Of a stretch of DNA of 64,000 nt, positions 9,090-16,631 are shown in pieces. The notes under the pieces are model-generated. The model searched no databases, was not told where the DNA came from, and was given only the letters and a program-made list of their open reading frames with translations. Made by a program: the position numbers and the translations under genes. The stretch lies in contig JAEWZB010000114.1 of NCBI GenBank assembly GCA_023395515.1, forward strand, positions 15,803-79,802. Reading direction: 5' to 3'. This DNA is from Bacillota bacterium (GTDB lineage: Bacteria; Bacillota; Syntrophomonadia; Syntrophomonadales; Syntrophomonadaceae). The stretch's first letter is position 1. Every line of letters begins with the position of its first letter.

Positions 9090-10247
9090 ATGACAGGAGA
9101 ACAGTTTTTGCTGATTCCTGGACCGACACCTATACCTAATCGGGTTTTACAGGCTATGAGCAGGCCTATGGTTAACCACCGGGGACCCGAATTTAAGCAA
9201 ATTATTTTAGAGGTAACTGCCGGGATTAAAGAGTTTTATAAAACTAAAAGTAATTTGCTTATCTATCCTTCTTCCGGGACCGGAGCCTTGGAAGCATCTA
9301 TAGTTAATTTTATCTCCCCGGGAGATAAGGTTTTAGCAATTTCCATAGGCGTTTTCGGGCGGAGATTTGCCCAAATTGCCCGTCAGTTTGGAGCCCAGGT
9401 AGAAGAAATTAAGGTGGAATGGGGAAAAGCTGCTGATCCGCAAATAATTAAGGATAAAATCAGGGAAGATGTTAATAAAGAGTTTAAAGCTGTAATAGTT
9501 ACTCATAATGAAACCTCTACCGGAGTTTTTAATGATATTAAGCTGATTAAAGAAGCTATGGGAGACCATCCGGCCTTAATTATGGTAGATGCCGTGAGCA
9601 GCCTGGCCGCATTGGATTTATGTATGGATGAATGGGGCTTGGATGTAGTAGTAAGCGGTTCCCAAAAAGCTTTTATGATTCCCCCCGGACTAAGTTTCAT
9701 AGCTTTTAATGATAAAGCCTTAAATGCCCATAAGTTATCCACAAGCCCTAAATTTTATTGGGATGTTACGTTAGGCTTAGAATACTTAGCTAAAGGTCAA
9801 ACCCCATTTACCCCTGCCATAGCTTTATTTTTTGCTTTGCAGGAAGCTTTGCAGATAATGCAGGAGGAAGGCTTGGAGAATATTTTAAAAAGGCATTTTA
9901 ACTACCGGGAGATGGTGAGATCCAGTATAAAAGCCATGGGGCTTAAGTTACTGGCTCCGGATAGCAATGCTTCCACCGCCTTGACTTCGGTAATGTCTCC
10001 GGAGGGAATAGGAGCTAATAAGATAAGGCAAGTTATGTTAGAGGAATTTAATATAGCTTTAGCCGGGGGACAGGAAGCATTAGATGATAAAATTTTTAGA
10101 ATCGGCCATTTAGGATATGTACGCCAGCTTGACTTATTATCTGTCTTGGCCGCCCTAGAGATTACTTTAGTAAAACTAGGCTTGGACCTGGAGTTAGGCA
10201 AAGGGGTAAAAAAAGCTCAAGAGTTTTTATATTACCAGCAAGACTAG
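9090..10247 (+). CDS. Class V PLP aminotransferase (serine-pathway, SerC-like role)
   Basis: A 385-residue aminotransferase of the alanine-glyoxylate/serine-pyruvate group. N-terminal LLIPGPTPIP and SSGTGALEASI are typical; the PLP Schiff-base lysine is K193 in SGSQKAF; D168 in MVDAVSSL fits the pyridine-nitrogen contact. It is the first gene behind a serine T-box and is followed by serA and serS. That context suggests it transaminates 3-phosphohydroxypyruvate (replacing SerC) or interconverts serine or glycine with oxo acids. Family membership is clear; the exact substrate is inferred. The start is ATG 9090 after GAGGAGG. No serB is visible nearby. Confidence 0.85.
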   Translation: MTGEQFLLIPGPTPIPNRVLQAMSRPMVNHRGPEFKQIILEVTAGIKEFYKTKSNLLIYPSSGTGALEASIVNFISPGDKVLAISIGVFGRRFAQIARQFGAQVEEIKVEWGKAADPQIIKDKIREDVNKEFKAVIVTHNETSTGVFNDIKLIKEAMGDHPALIMVDAVSSLAALDLCMDEWGLDVVVSGSQKAFMIPPGLSFIAFNDKALNAHKLSTSPKFYWDVTLGLEYLAKGQTPFTPAIALFFALQEALQIMQEEGLENILKRHFNYREMVRSSIKAMGLKLLAPDSNASTALTSVMSPEGIGANKIRQVMLEEFNIALAGGQEALDDKIFRIGHLGYVRQLDLLSVLAALEITLVKLGLDLELGKGVKKAQEFLYYQQD

Positions 10248-10309
10248 TAAGGTATTTTTGTAAATTTAAATTTTAATTAAGATTGGCAAAGGAAAAGGTG
10301 GGATTAGAG

Positions 10310-11902
10310 ATGGAAAGAAAAAAGGTAATAGTTACGGAAAGAATTGCGGAAGAAGGATTAGCTTTATTAAGACAAGAATTAGACGTAGATTTCCGTGATG
10401 GGATATCCAGAGAAGAATTATTAGATATTATAGGTGAATATGATGCTTTAATAGTCAGAAGTGTTACTAAGGTTAATGAAGAATTAATCAGTAAAGGGAC
10501 TAAACTTAAGGTAGTAGGACGGGCCGGAAATGGTGTAGATAATATTGATGTAGATGTATGCACCCGTTACGGAGTAGTCGTAGCTAATACTCCTGATAGT
10601 AATACTATTTCGGCTGCTGAGCAGACTATTAGTTTATTGTTGTCCTCTGCCCGTAATACAGCGTGGGCTAATGATTATCTTAAAGGTGGAACTTGGGATA
10701 GAAAGCCTTTTAGAGGAGTAGAGCTGTATGGAAAAACTGTAGGTATAGTAGGATTAGGTAGAATCGGCTCTATGGTGGCTACCCGTTTAAAAGCTTTTAA
10801 TATGAGGGTATTAGCTTATGATCCTTATATTTCCGAAGAAAGATTTGAGCGGTTTGGAACCGAAAAAAGAGAAACCTTGGAAGAACTAGTTAAAGAATCC
10901 GATTTTATTACGGTTCATACCCCCCGCACTGAAGAAACTATGCATATGTTAGATGAAAAAATGTTTGCTTTAGCTAAAGACGGAGTTAGGGTAGTAAACT
11001 GTGCCCGGGGCGGAATTATTAAAGAAGAAGCCTTGAATGGGGGGTTGAAATCCGGCAAAATTGCTTCCGCAGGCTTAGATGTATTTGAAAAAGAGCCGGC
11101 CATAGAAAATCCTTTATTTAAGTTTAATAATGTAGTTGTTACTCCGCATTTGGGAGCCGATACCTTTGAAGCCCAAAAAAGAGTAGGTGAAGATATAGCC
11201 GAACAGGTTATTAAAGCCTTGAAGGGCGAAATAGTGCCTAATGTAGTAAATCTTCCCACTATGTTAAGTGAAGAATTAAACTATTTAAGACCTTATATTG
11301 ATTTAGCAGAGAAAATGGGCAGTGTCTATTACCAAATAGAAAAATCCCCTATAAGCCGGGTAGAATTAACCTATAGCGGGCCTATTACTATGAATGAAAC
11401 CGAAATGTTGACGGTAGCCTTTTTGAAAGGCTTACTGGAGCCGGTAATGTGGAATAATGTAACTTATGTTAATGCTAAACTATTAGCTGATGACCGGGGC
11501 ATTAAAATTTATGAAAAGAAGGAAGCTCAAAGCACTAAGCGTTATAAAAATGTTATCAGTATTAAAATATATAGTCAGGATAAAAGCCTGGAATTGGTGG
11601 GAACCTTATCCAGAGCCAGAAATCCCCTGTTAGTAGAAATTAACGGTTTTGAAACGGAAACTGATTTACAAGGCTATGTAGTTATGGTAGAAAATCATGA
11701 CCGGCCCCGGGTTATAGGACCCTTCGCCATAGTTTTAGGGGATGAAGGAGTTAATATCGCTTCCATGAAGGTAGCCCGCAAGACTAAAGGTGACACGGCC
11801 GTAATGCTGGTAAATGTGGATAATAAAGTTAGTGATGAGGTATTAGAAAAGCTTAGTCAAGTTGATGGGATTATTAGTAAGCCCAAGCTGCTACGCTTTT
11901 AA
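10310..11902 (+). CDS. serA: D-3-phosphoglycerate dehydrogenase
   Basis: A 530-residue long-form PGDH catalysing the first step of serine synthesis. The Rossmann motif GLGRIGSMVA is near residue 148, followed by the catalytic set of Arg in NCARGGII, Glu in FEKEP and His in VTPHLGAD. An intervening regulatory domain and a C-terminal ACT domain (RPRVIGPFAIVLGDEGVNIA, about residues 463-482) indicate feedback control by serine. I chose ATG 10310 (MERKKVIVTE, the family's usual start), which has AAAGGTGG upstream; a TTG at 10283 would add nine residues. It lies 62 bases after the aminotransferase, under the same T-box. Confidence 0.95.
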   Translation: MERKKVIVTERIAEEGLALLRQELDVDFRDGISREELLDIIGEYDALIVRSVTKVNEELISKGTKLKVVGRAGNGVDNIDVDVCTRYGVVVANTPDSNTISAAEQTISLLLSSARNTAWANDYLKGGTWDRKPFRGVELYGKTVGIVGLGRIGSMVATRLKAFNMRVLAYDPYISEERFERFGTEKRETLEELVKESDFITVHTPRTEETMHMLDEKMFALAKDGVRVVNCARGGIIKEEALNGGLKSGKIASAGLDVFEKEPAIENPLFKFNNVVVTPHLGADTFEAQKRVGEDIAEQVIKALKGEIVPNVVNLPTMLSEELNYLRPYIDLAEKMGSVYYQIEKSPISRVELTYSGPITMNETEMLTVAFLKGLLEPVMWNNVTYVNAKLLADDRGIKIYEKKEAQSTKRYKNVISIKIYSQDKSLELVGTLSRARNPLLVEINGFETETDLQGYVVMVENHDRPRVIGPFAIVLGDEGVNIASMKVARKTKGDTAVMLVNVDNKVSDEVLEKLSQVDGIISKPKLLRF

Positions 11903-11916
11903 ATGGAGGCCAAGTT

Positions 11917-13191
11917 ATGTTAGATGCTAAGTTAATCAGAGCTAAACCCCAATTAGTGGAGGAGGCTTTAGCTAAAAGAGGTTTAACTAAAGTTTTAGAC
12001 CAATTCATCGAACTGGATGAAAAAAGGCGGGAAATATTAATTCAGGTAGAGGAATTGAAAAACTTCCGCAATACTTCCTCCCAGGAAGTAGGGAAAATGA
12101 AAAAAGCCGGACAGGATCCCTCGGCTCTCATGGAAAAGGTTCGCCAGGTGGGAGAAGAAATTAAGGATTTAGATGACAGCTTAAAGGTTCTGGAAACCTC
12201 TATGGATAACATATTGCTGACTTTACCTAATATGCCCCATGAATCTGTACCGGTAGGAGCAGATGAACAAAGCAATATAGAAATAAGACGCTGGGGAGAA
12301 CCTAGGTATTTTGATTTTACTCCTTTAGCTCATTGGGATATAGGGCCTAATCTGGATATACTTGATTTTGAAAGAGCGGCTAAGTTGTCGGGAGCCAGAT
12401 TTACGGTGTATAAAGCTTTAGGAGCCAGATTAGAAAGGGCCATAATAAACTTCTTTTTAGATGTGCATACGGCAGAACATGGCTATAAGGAAATCTTGCC
12501 ACCCTTTATGGTTACAGCGGATTGTATGCGGGGCACGGGACAACTGCCTAAATTTGCCGAGGATATGTTTAAAATCGAAGGCCGGGATATGTTTTTAATT
12601 CCTACCGCCGAAGTTCCTCTTACTAATTTATATAGGGAAGAAGTATTAGATGTTGCACAACTTCCTATGTATTTAACCGCTTATACCCCTTGTTTCAGAG
12701 CGGAAGCCGGCTCTCATGGCCGGGATACCCGGGGAGTAATAAGGCAGCATCAATTTAATAAAGTTGAACTGGTTAAGCTGGCCGAACCGGAAAAATCTTA
12801 CGAGGAATTAGAAAAGCTGACCCTTAATGCGGAAAAAGTATTGCAGCTTCTAGGTCTTCCTTACAGGGTCATGCTTTTATCCAGCGGGGATATGGGTTTT
12901 TCTGCGGCTAAAACTTATGATATAGAAGTATGGATGCCTGGTTATAATGATTATAGGGAAATTTCCTCCTGTTCCAACTGTGAAGATTTTCAAGCTAGAA
13001 GAGCTAATATAAGGTACCGTCCCTCAGCTAAGGAAAAACCCCGGTATGTGCATACCTTGAATGGGTCGGGGGTAGCAATCGGCCGTACCGTAGCTGCTAT
13101 TCTAGAGAATTATCAGCAAGAAGACGGCTCCGTTATAATTCCCGAATTATTGCGGCCATATATGGGTGGGATTGAAGTAATAAAAAGGTAG
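11917..13191 (+). CDS. serS: Seryl-tRNA synthetase
   Basis: A 424-residue class II synthetase. The N-terminal part (about residues 30-100) is rich in Glu, Lys and Leu heptads, as expected for the tRNA-binding coiled-coil arm. Motif 2 reads FRAEAGSHGRDTRGVIRQHQ and motif 3 NGSGVAIGRTVAAILENYQ. It charges all tRNA-Ser isoacceptors, four of which are encoded within the next 1.3 kb. The start is ATG 11917, 14 bases after serA, with ATGGAGG as ribosome site. Control by the upstream serine T-box fits its role. Confidence 0.97.
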   Translation: MLDAKLIRAKPQLVEEALAKRGLTKVLDQFIELDEKRREILIQVEELKNFRNTSSQEVGKMKKAGQDPSALMEKVRQVGEEIKDLDDSLKVLETSMDNILLTLPNMPHESVPVGADEQSNIEIRRWGEPRYFDFTPLAHWDIGPNLDILDFERAAKLSGARFTVYKALGARLERAIINFFLDVHTAEHGYKEILPPFMVTADCMRGTGQLPKFAEDMFKIEGRDMFLIPTAEVPLTNLYREEVLDVAQLPMYLTAYTPCFRAEAGSHGRDTRGVIRQHQFNKVELVKLAEPEKSYEELEKLTLNAEKVLQLLGLPYRVMLLSSGDMGFSAAKTYDIEVWMPGYNDYREISSCSNCEDFQARRANIRYRPSAKEKPRYVHTLNGSGVAIGRTVAAILENYQQEDGSVIIPELLRPYMGGIEVIKR

Positions 13192-13274
13192 CTATACTGC
13201 CGTAAGTCTGGTTGACAATGAATATTCCCATATGATATACTTTCATTTGCATTGGATGAATGATCCTTCTTAGT

Positions 13275-13364
13275 GGAGGGGTGTCCGAGCGGTTGAAGGA
13301 GGCGGTCTTGAAAACCGTTGAACCTTTACGGGTTCCGTGGGTTCGAATCCCACCTCCTCCGCCA
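13275..13364 (+). tRNA. tRNA-Ser (anticodon TGA)
   Basis: A 90-base type II tRNA with acceptor GGAGGGG pairing CTCCTCC, encoded CCA end at 13362-13364, T-arm GTGGGTTCGAATCCCAC and anticodon loop CTTGAAA (anticodon TGA, reads UCA and others). The long variable arm is typical of tRNA-Ser. It is 83 bases downstream of serS. Confidence 0.97.
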
Positions 13365-13392
13365 CTGAATTTCAAATGCTTAATTAATTTTT

Positions 13393-13486
13393 GGAGAGAT
13401 GGCCGAGTAGGCTGAAGGCGCTCGCCTGCTAAGCGAGTAGACGGCTAATAACTGTCTCGCGGGTTCGAATCCCGCTCTCTCCGCCA
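13393..13486 (+). tRNA. tRNA-Ser (anticodon GCT)
   Basis: A 94-base type II tRNA with acceptor GGAGAGA pairing TCTCTCC, encoded CCA, T-loop GGTTCGAATCC and anticodon loop CTGCTAA (GCT), reading AGC and AGU. It has a long variable arm. Confidence 0.97.
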
Positions 13487-13513
13487 TTAAAACTTAATGA
13501 ATACTTGACTTAT

Positions 13514-13590
13514 GCGCCCGTAGCTCAGCTGGATAGAGTAACAGACTACGAATCTGGAGGTCCGGGGTTCGAATCCCTGCGGGCGCGCCA
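13514..13590 (+). tRNA. tRNA-Arg (anticodon ACG)
   Basis: A 77-base tRNA with acceptor GCGCCCG/CGGGCGC, encoded CCA, D-loop AGCTGGAT and anticodon loop CTACGAA (ACG). A34 of this tRNA is the known substrate of TadA, which converts it to inosine; tadA is encoded about 200 bases downstream. Confidence 0.97.
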
Positions 13591-13670
13591 TTAATTTAAA
13601 TGATGATAGTATAAGCAATCAGGTTTCTTCAATAGAAGAATTATATAAACTTAAGGGATCTAAATTATTA

Positions 13671-13747
13671 GCGCCCGTAGCTCAGGAGGAAAGAGCAGCG
13701 GTTTCCTAAACCGCGTGCCAGGGGTTCGAGTCCTCTCGGGCGCACCA
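13671..13747 (+). tRNA. tRNA-Arg (anticodon CCT)
   Basis: A 77-base tRNA with the same GCGCCCG acceptor stem as the previous tRNA-Arg, encoded CCA at 13745-13747 and anticodon loop TTCCTAA (CCT, reads AGG). It ends 39 bases before the chosen tadA start. Confidence 0.95.
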
Positions 13748-13786
13748 TTTGGCGGTGATGTCCCGATTTTAAGGGATGAACTATAC

Positions 13787-14266
13787 ATGAGGCTGGCTCT
13801 TCATTTAGCTGAAAAAGCATCATGGCAGGGAGAAGTTCCCATAGGTGCTTTAATTGTGCAGGATGATGATATAATTGCTTGGGCCCATAATGAAAAAGAA
13901 ATTAATCAAGATGCCACTAGCCATGCAGAGTTATTAGCTTTGCAAAGAGCAGCTCATTATTTGGGCAGATGGCGGCTGACTGATGCCACGTTATATACTA
14001 CCCTGGAACCATGTGCTATGTGTGCCGGTGCTATGATAAATGCACGTTTGGGAAGACTAGTTTTTGGAGCTAGAGACCCCAAAGCCGGAGCGGCTGGTTC
14101 AGTACTAGATGTAGTAAGATATCAAAGCTTGAATCATCAGGTGGAGACTTGTGCAGGCATTCTAAAAGAAGAATGTGCTGATTTACTTAGTTCTTTTTTT
14201 TCGGACTTGAGGAGAGATGGCCGAGTTGGTCGAAGGCGCTCGACTCGAAATCGAGTAGGCGGCTAA
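13787..14266 (+). CDS. tadA: tRNA-specific adenosine deaminase TadA
   Basis: A deaminase of 159 residues from ATG 13787 (MRLALHLAEK). The zinc and catalytic motifs are HAE (47-49) and PCAMC (75-79), followed by the usual LVFGARDPKAGAAGS stretch. TadA deaminates A34 of tRNA-Arg(ACG) to inosine; that tRNA gene is just upstream. The frame is open further upstream, but only into tRNA-Arg(CCT) and without a standard start; the residues DELY before the chosen Met resemble other TadA N-termini, so a nonstandard start cannot be excluded. The last 18 codons, a basic tail after SSFFSDLR, are read through the tRNA-Ser(CGA) gene, with the stop at 14264-14266 inside it. Confidence 0.92.
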   Translation: MRLALHLAEKASWQGEVPIGALIVQDDDIIAWAHNEKEINQDATSHAELLALQRAAHYLGRWRLTDATLYTTLEPCAMCAGAMINARLGRLVFGARDPKAGAAGSVLDVVRYQSLNHQVETCAGILKEECADLLSSFFSDLRRDGRVGRRRSTRNRVGG

Positions 14267-14304
14267 ACCCCGCCTCGTGAGTTCGAATCTCACTCTCTCC
14301 GCCA
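14211..14304 (+). tRNA. tRNA-Ser (anticodon CGA)
   Basis: A 94-base type II tRNA with acceptor GGAGAGA/TCTCTCC, encoded CCA at 14302-14304 and anticodon loop CTCGAAA (CGA, reads UCG). Its first 56 bases overlap the 3' end of the tadA reading frame on the same strand. Confidence 0.96.
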
Positions 14305-14358
14305 TATTATTTATAAATTATTAATTAAAAACCAAGCTCTAAAAATTATATATTACTT

Positions 14359-14451
14359 GGAGAGGTGGCTGAGCTAGGCTGAAGGCGCTCGATTGGAAAT
14401 CGAGTAACGTGTCAAAAGCGTTCGCGGGTTCGAATCCCGCCCTCTCCGCCA
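14359..14451 (+). tRNA. tRNA-Ser (anticodon GGA)
   Basis: A 93-base type II tRNA with acceptor GGAGAGG/CCTCTCC, encoded CCA at 14449-14451 and anticodon loop TTGGAAA (GGA, reads UCC and UCU). This anticodon pairs with the UCC specifier of the T-box at 8909, so it is the likely effector tRNA of that leader. Confidence 0.97.
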
Positions 14452-14468
14452 TTAATTTAAGTATATTA

Positions 14469-14504
14469 AATGCCATGTGTGAATCACATGGCATTAATTT
14501 TTTT
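14469..14504 (+). terminator. Rho-independent terminator after the tRNA array
   Basis: A perfect 11-bp stem AATGCCATGTG / CACATGGCATT with a 5-base loop, followed by a T-rich run. It closes the serine/tRNA region. Confidence 0.9.
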
Positions 14505-14538
14505 AAGGAGATATCTTCAGGGAAACCATACCACTAGA

Positions 14539-14567
14539 TTGACATCCAAAAACCAAGTCAGTATAAT
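14539..14567 (+). promoter_or_regulatory. Consensus sigma-A promoter of the MarR gene
   Basis: Perfect TTGACA (14539-14544) and TATAAT (14562-14567) are separated by 17 bases, 33 bases before the marR-type start. An inverted pair CATACCA (14527-14533) / TGGTATG (14567-14573) brackets the promoter and could be an autoregulatory operator; that part is speculative. Confidence 0.8.
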
Positions 14568-14599
14568 GGTATGAAATCGGACTATGTGGGAGACTGAAA

Positions 14600-15061
14600 A
14601 TGATACATGAAAATGAAGAAATACGTCAGCAGTTGCGGGATTTTAATACTGTTATGAAGGAAGCCGATGCCATATATGGCGAATTAGCAAAACAAAGCGG
14701 CCTGTCCGACTGCGCATTCTGGCTGATGTATTCCATTCGTGAAGCGGACGGTAATTGTACGCAGAAAGAACTTTGCGACCAATGGGTTTTAAGCAAGCAG
14801 ACCGTTAATTCGGCGCTGAAAGGTCTGGTAAAGAACGGATATATAACATTAACATCATCCGAAACCGATAAGCGCAGTAAATACATTGCGCTTACCGCTA
14901 AGGGCGTCAAATTTGCCCAGGAGCGAATCGACCTTGTTTTTAAACTGGAGGAGCTTGCTTTCCAAAAATTGAGTGTCAAAGAACGTACCGCCATGATTGA
15001 AATCAGCCGGAAATACCAGGAATTATTCCGGGCGGAAGCGGAACGCTTTCTGAATGAATAG
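14600..15061 (+). CDS. MarR-family transcriptional regulator
   Basis: A 153-residue winged-helix protein. The helix-turn-helix and wing are visible as CTQKELCDQWVLSKQTVNSA followed by LVKNGYITLTSSETDKRSKY (about residues 50-95), flanked by helices used for dimerisation. MarR proteins are usually ligand-responsive repressors of neighbouring efflux genes; a MATE exporter follows 128 bases downstream, which supports that role. Base composition is clearly more GC-rich than the preceding core genes, suggesting transfer. The start is ATG 14600. The inducer is unknown. Confidence 0.88.
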   Translation: MIHENEEIRQQLRDFNTVMKEADAIYGELAKQSGLSDCAFWLMYSIREADGNCTQKELCDQWVLSKQTVNSALKGLVKNGYITLTSSETDKRSKYIALTAKGVKFAQERIDLVFKLEELAFQKLSVKERTAMIEISRKYQELFRAEAERFLNE

Positions 15062-15098
15062 AATTGATCATCGGAGGGTAATCCATCGCAATGGATAT

Positions 15099-15145
15099 AC
15101 CGGATAAGATGCTGAGTGCGCTCAGGTGTTTTATCCGGTTTTTTA
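15099..15145 (+). terminator. Hairpin terminator or attenuator between marR and MATE genes
   Basis: ACCGGATAA (15099-15107) pairs with TTATCCGGT (15131-15139) and is followed by TTTTT; a nested CTGAG/CTCAG hairpin lies inside. It should end or attenuate transcription between the regulator and the exporter. No clear separate promoter was seen in the remaining 45 bases. Confidence 0.75.
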
Positions 15146-15189
15146 GAGTGTAAGCAACGGTAAACAAGTAATAGATAGCAGGAGCATGT

Positions 15190-16542
15190 ATGGACTATAA
15201 AACCTTATATGAAAAAACATCACCGACCAAATTGTTCGCCATTGTAGCGATCCCCGGCATTATCAGTATGTTTGTTTCATCGCTTTATCTGATAATTGAC
15301 GGAGCGCTGGTCGGACAAATTTTAGGTGCTGCAGCCTTTGCTTCGCTGCAGTTGGTTATGCCGTTTGTCATTCTCAACTTCTCCGTCGCCGACCTGATTG
15401 GCGTCGGTTCAGCGGTGCCCATCGCCATCAAGCTCGGAGAAAAGGATGAGCAGGCGGCCAACAATATTTTTTCCGGCGCCTGTCTGATGATTATTGGAGC
15501 AGGTATTGTTCTCGGCGCAATCCTTTTCTTTTTTGCCGGGGATTTTGTGCGGCTGATGGGCGCGGACGAACAACTCGTAATCATGGCTTCCCAGTATTTG
15601 CGGGTTTACGCCGTCTTTTCACCGTTCATAACCATCCTCTTTGCGGTGGACAATTATCTGCGCATCTGTGGGTGGATACGCTACAGCATGATGGTTAATA
15701 TCCTGATGGCGGTCATCAGTGCTTTGCTGGAATTTCTATTTTTGTTTGTTTTCCGTTTTGGCATTTGGGGGGCGGCCCTGGCTACCTGCTGTGGCATGCT
15801 TATTTGCGTCGTCATTGCCTTTCTGCCATTCTTTCTGGGTAAAATGCAGCTGCGTTTTGTCAGGCCCAAGATTGACCGCCAGATAGTGGCAATCATCCTC
15901 GCCAACGGTGCTCCCAGCTTTCTCAATAATATAGCCGGACGTATCACGTCAGTTATCATAAACGTGTTTCTGCTGCGCCTCGGCGGGGCCATGGCCGTAT
16001 CGGCTTATGGCGTGCTAATGTATGCCGAAAGCCTGGTGCTGCCGATCTTATACGGGCTTTGCGATTCTTTGCAGCCCGCGGTGGGTTATAATTACGGGGC
16101 GAAAAACTACCGCCGCATTTTTGCCATCGAACGCATATGTTTCGGCACTTGCGCAGTGATTTCACTGGTGATGACCGCCCTCATGTTCTTCGCCGGCGAA
16201 GCCATCGTAGGTATCTTTGTAAAAGCAAGTAATACAGAGCTGATTGCTCTTTCCGTACACGCCTTGTCCTTGTTTGCATTTACCTACCTGACACGCTGGA
16301 TATCCTTTGCCACGCAAAGTTATATGTCGGCCATCGGCAAGCCTGGTTACGCGACGGCAATCTCCCTTTCCATGGCCTTTATCTTCCCTGTCCTGCTTCT
16401 TTTTTCCCTTAGTTTTCTCGGACTGGACGGGCTTTGGCTTAATATGCCGTTTACCTCCTTGTTGGCGGCGATTTTGGCTATTGGTATTTTGATAAATTAT
16501 TATAAAAAGGAAATAAAACAGAAGCAGATAGTTTACCAATAG
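15190..16542 (+). CDS. MATE-family multidrug/Na+ or H+ antiporter
   Basis: A 450-residue membrane protein with about 12 hydrophobic segments arranged as two similar halves (starting near LFAIVAIPGIISMFVSSLYL and near IVAIILANGAPSFLNNIAG). The DGALVGQILG segment after the first helix is typical of MATE (MepA-like) exporters, which expel cationic drugs in exchange for Na+ or H+. The neighbouring MarR gene suggests inducible resistance. The sequence is GC-rich with codon use unlike dnaA-gyrA, so it was probably acquired together with the regulator. The start is ATG 15190 after AGGAG. The substrate cannot be told. Confidence 0.9.
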   Translation: MDYKTLYEKTSPTKLFAIVAIPGIISMFVSSLYLIIDGALVGQILGAAAFASLQLVMPFVILNFSVADLIGVGSAVPIAIKLGEKDEQAANNIFSGACLMIIGAGIVLGAILFFFAGDFVRLMGADEQLVIMASQYLRVYAVFSPFITILFAVDNYLRICGWIRYSMMVNILMAVISALLEFLFLFVFRFGIWGAALATCCGMLICVVIAFLPFFLGKMQLRFVRPKIDRQIVAIILANGAPSFLNNIAGRITSVIINVFLLRLGGAMAVSAYGVLMYAESLVLPILYGLCDSLQPAVGYNYGAKNYRRIFAIERICFGTCAVISLVMTALMFFAGEAIVGIFVKASNTELIALSVHALSLFAFTYLTRWISFATQSYMSAIGKPGYATAISLSMAFIFPVLLLFSLSFLGLDGLWLNMPFTSLLAAILAIGILINYYKKEIKQKQIVYQ

Positions 16543-16631
16543 GGAAGGGAAACTTCCTTTAGGTCCGTGCATAAAGAAGTGCGCGCCAACGCGGGAGAGA
16601 ACCCTGAAACTTGCAGAGAGGACTTTAACAT

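Noticed and set aside
9733..9741. Perfect DnaA-box sequence inside the aminotransferase gene
   Set aside because: A single copy within a coding region 9 kb from dnaN; probably chance.
13133..13375. 80-codon minus-strand frame containing GGGGGIRTHG
   Set aside because: It is the antisense of serS and tRNA-Ser(TGA); GGGGIRTHG-type peptides are a well-known artefact of tRNA-Ser complements.
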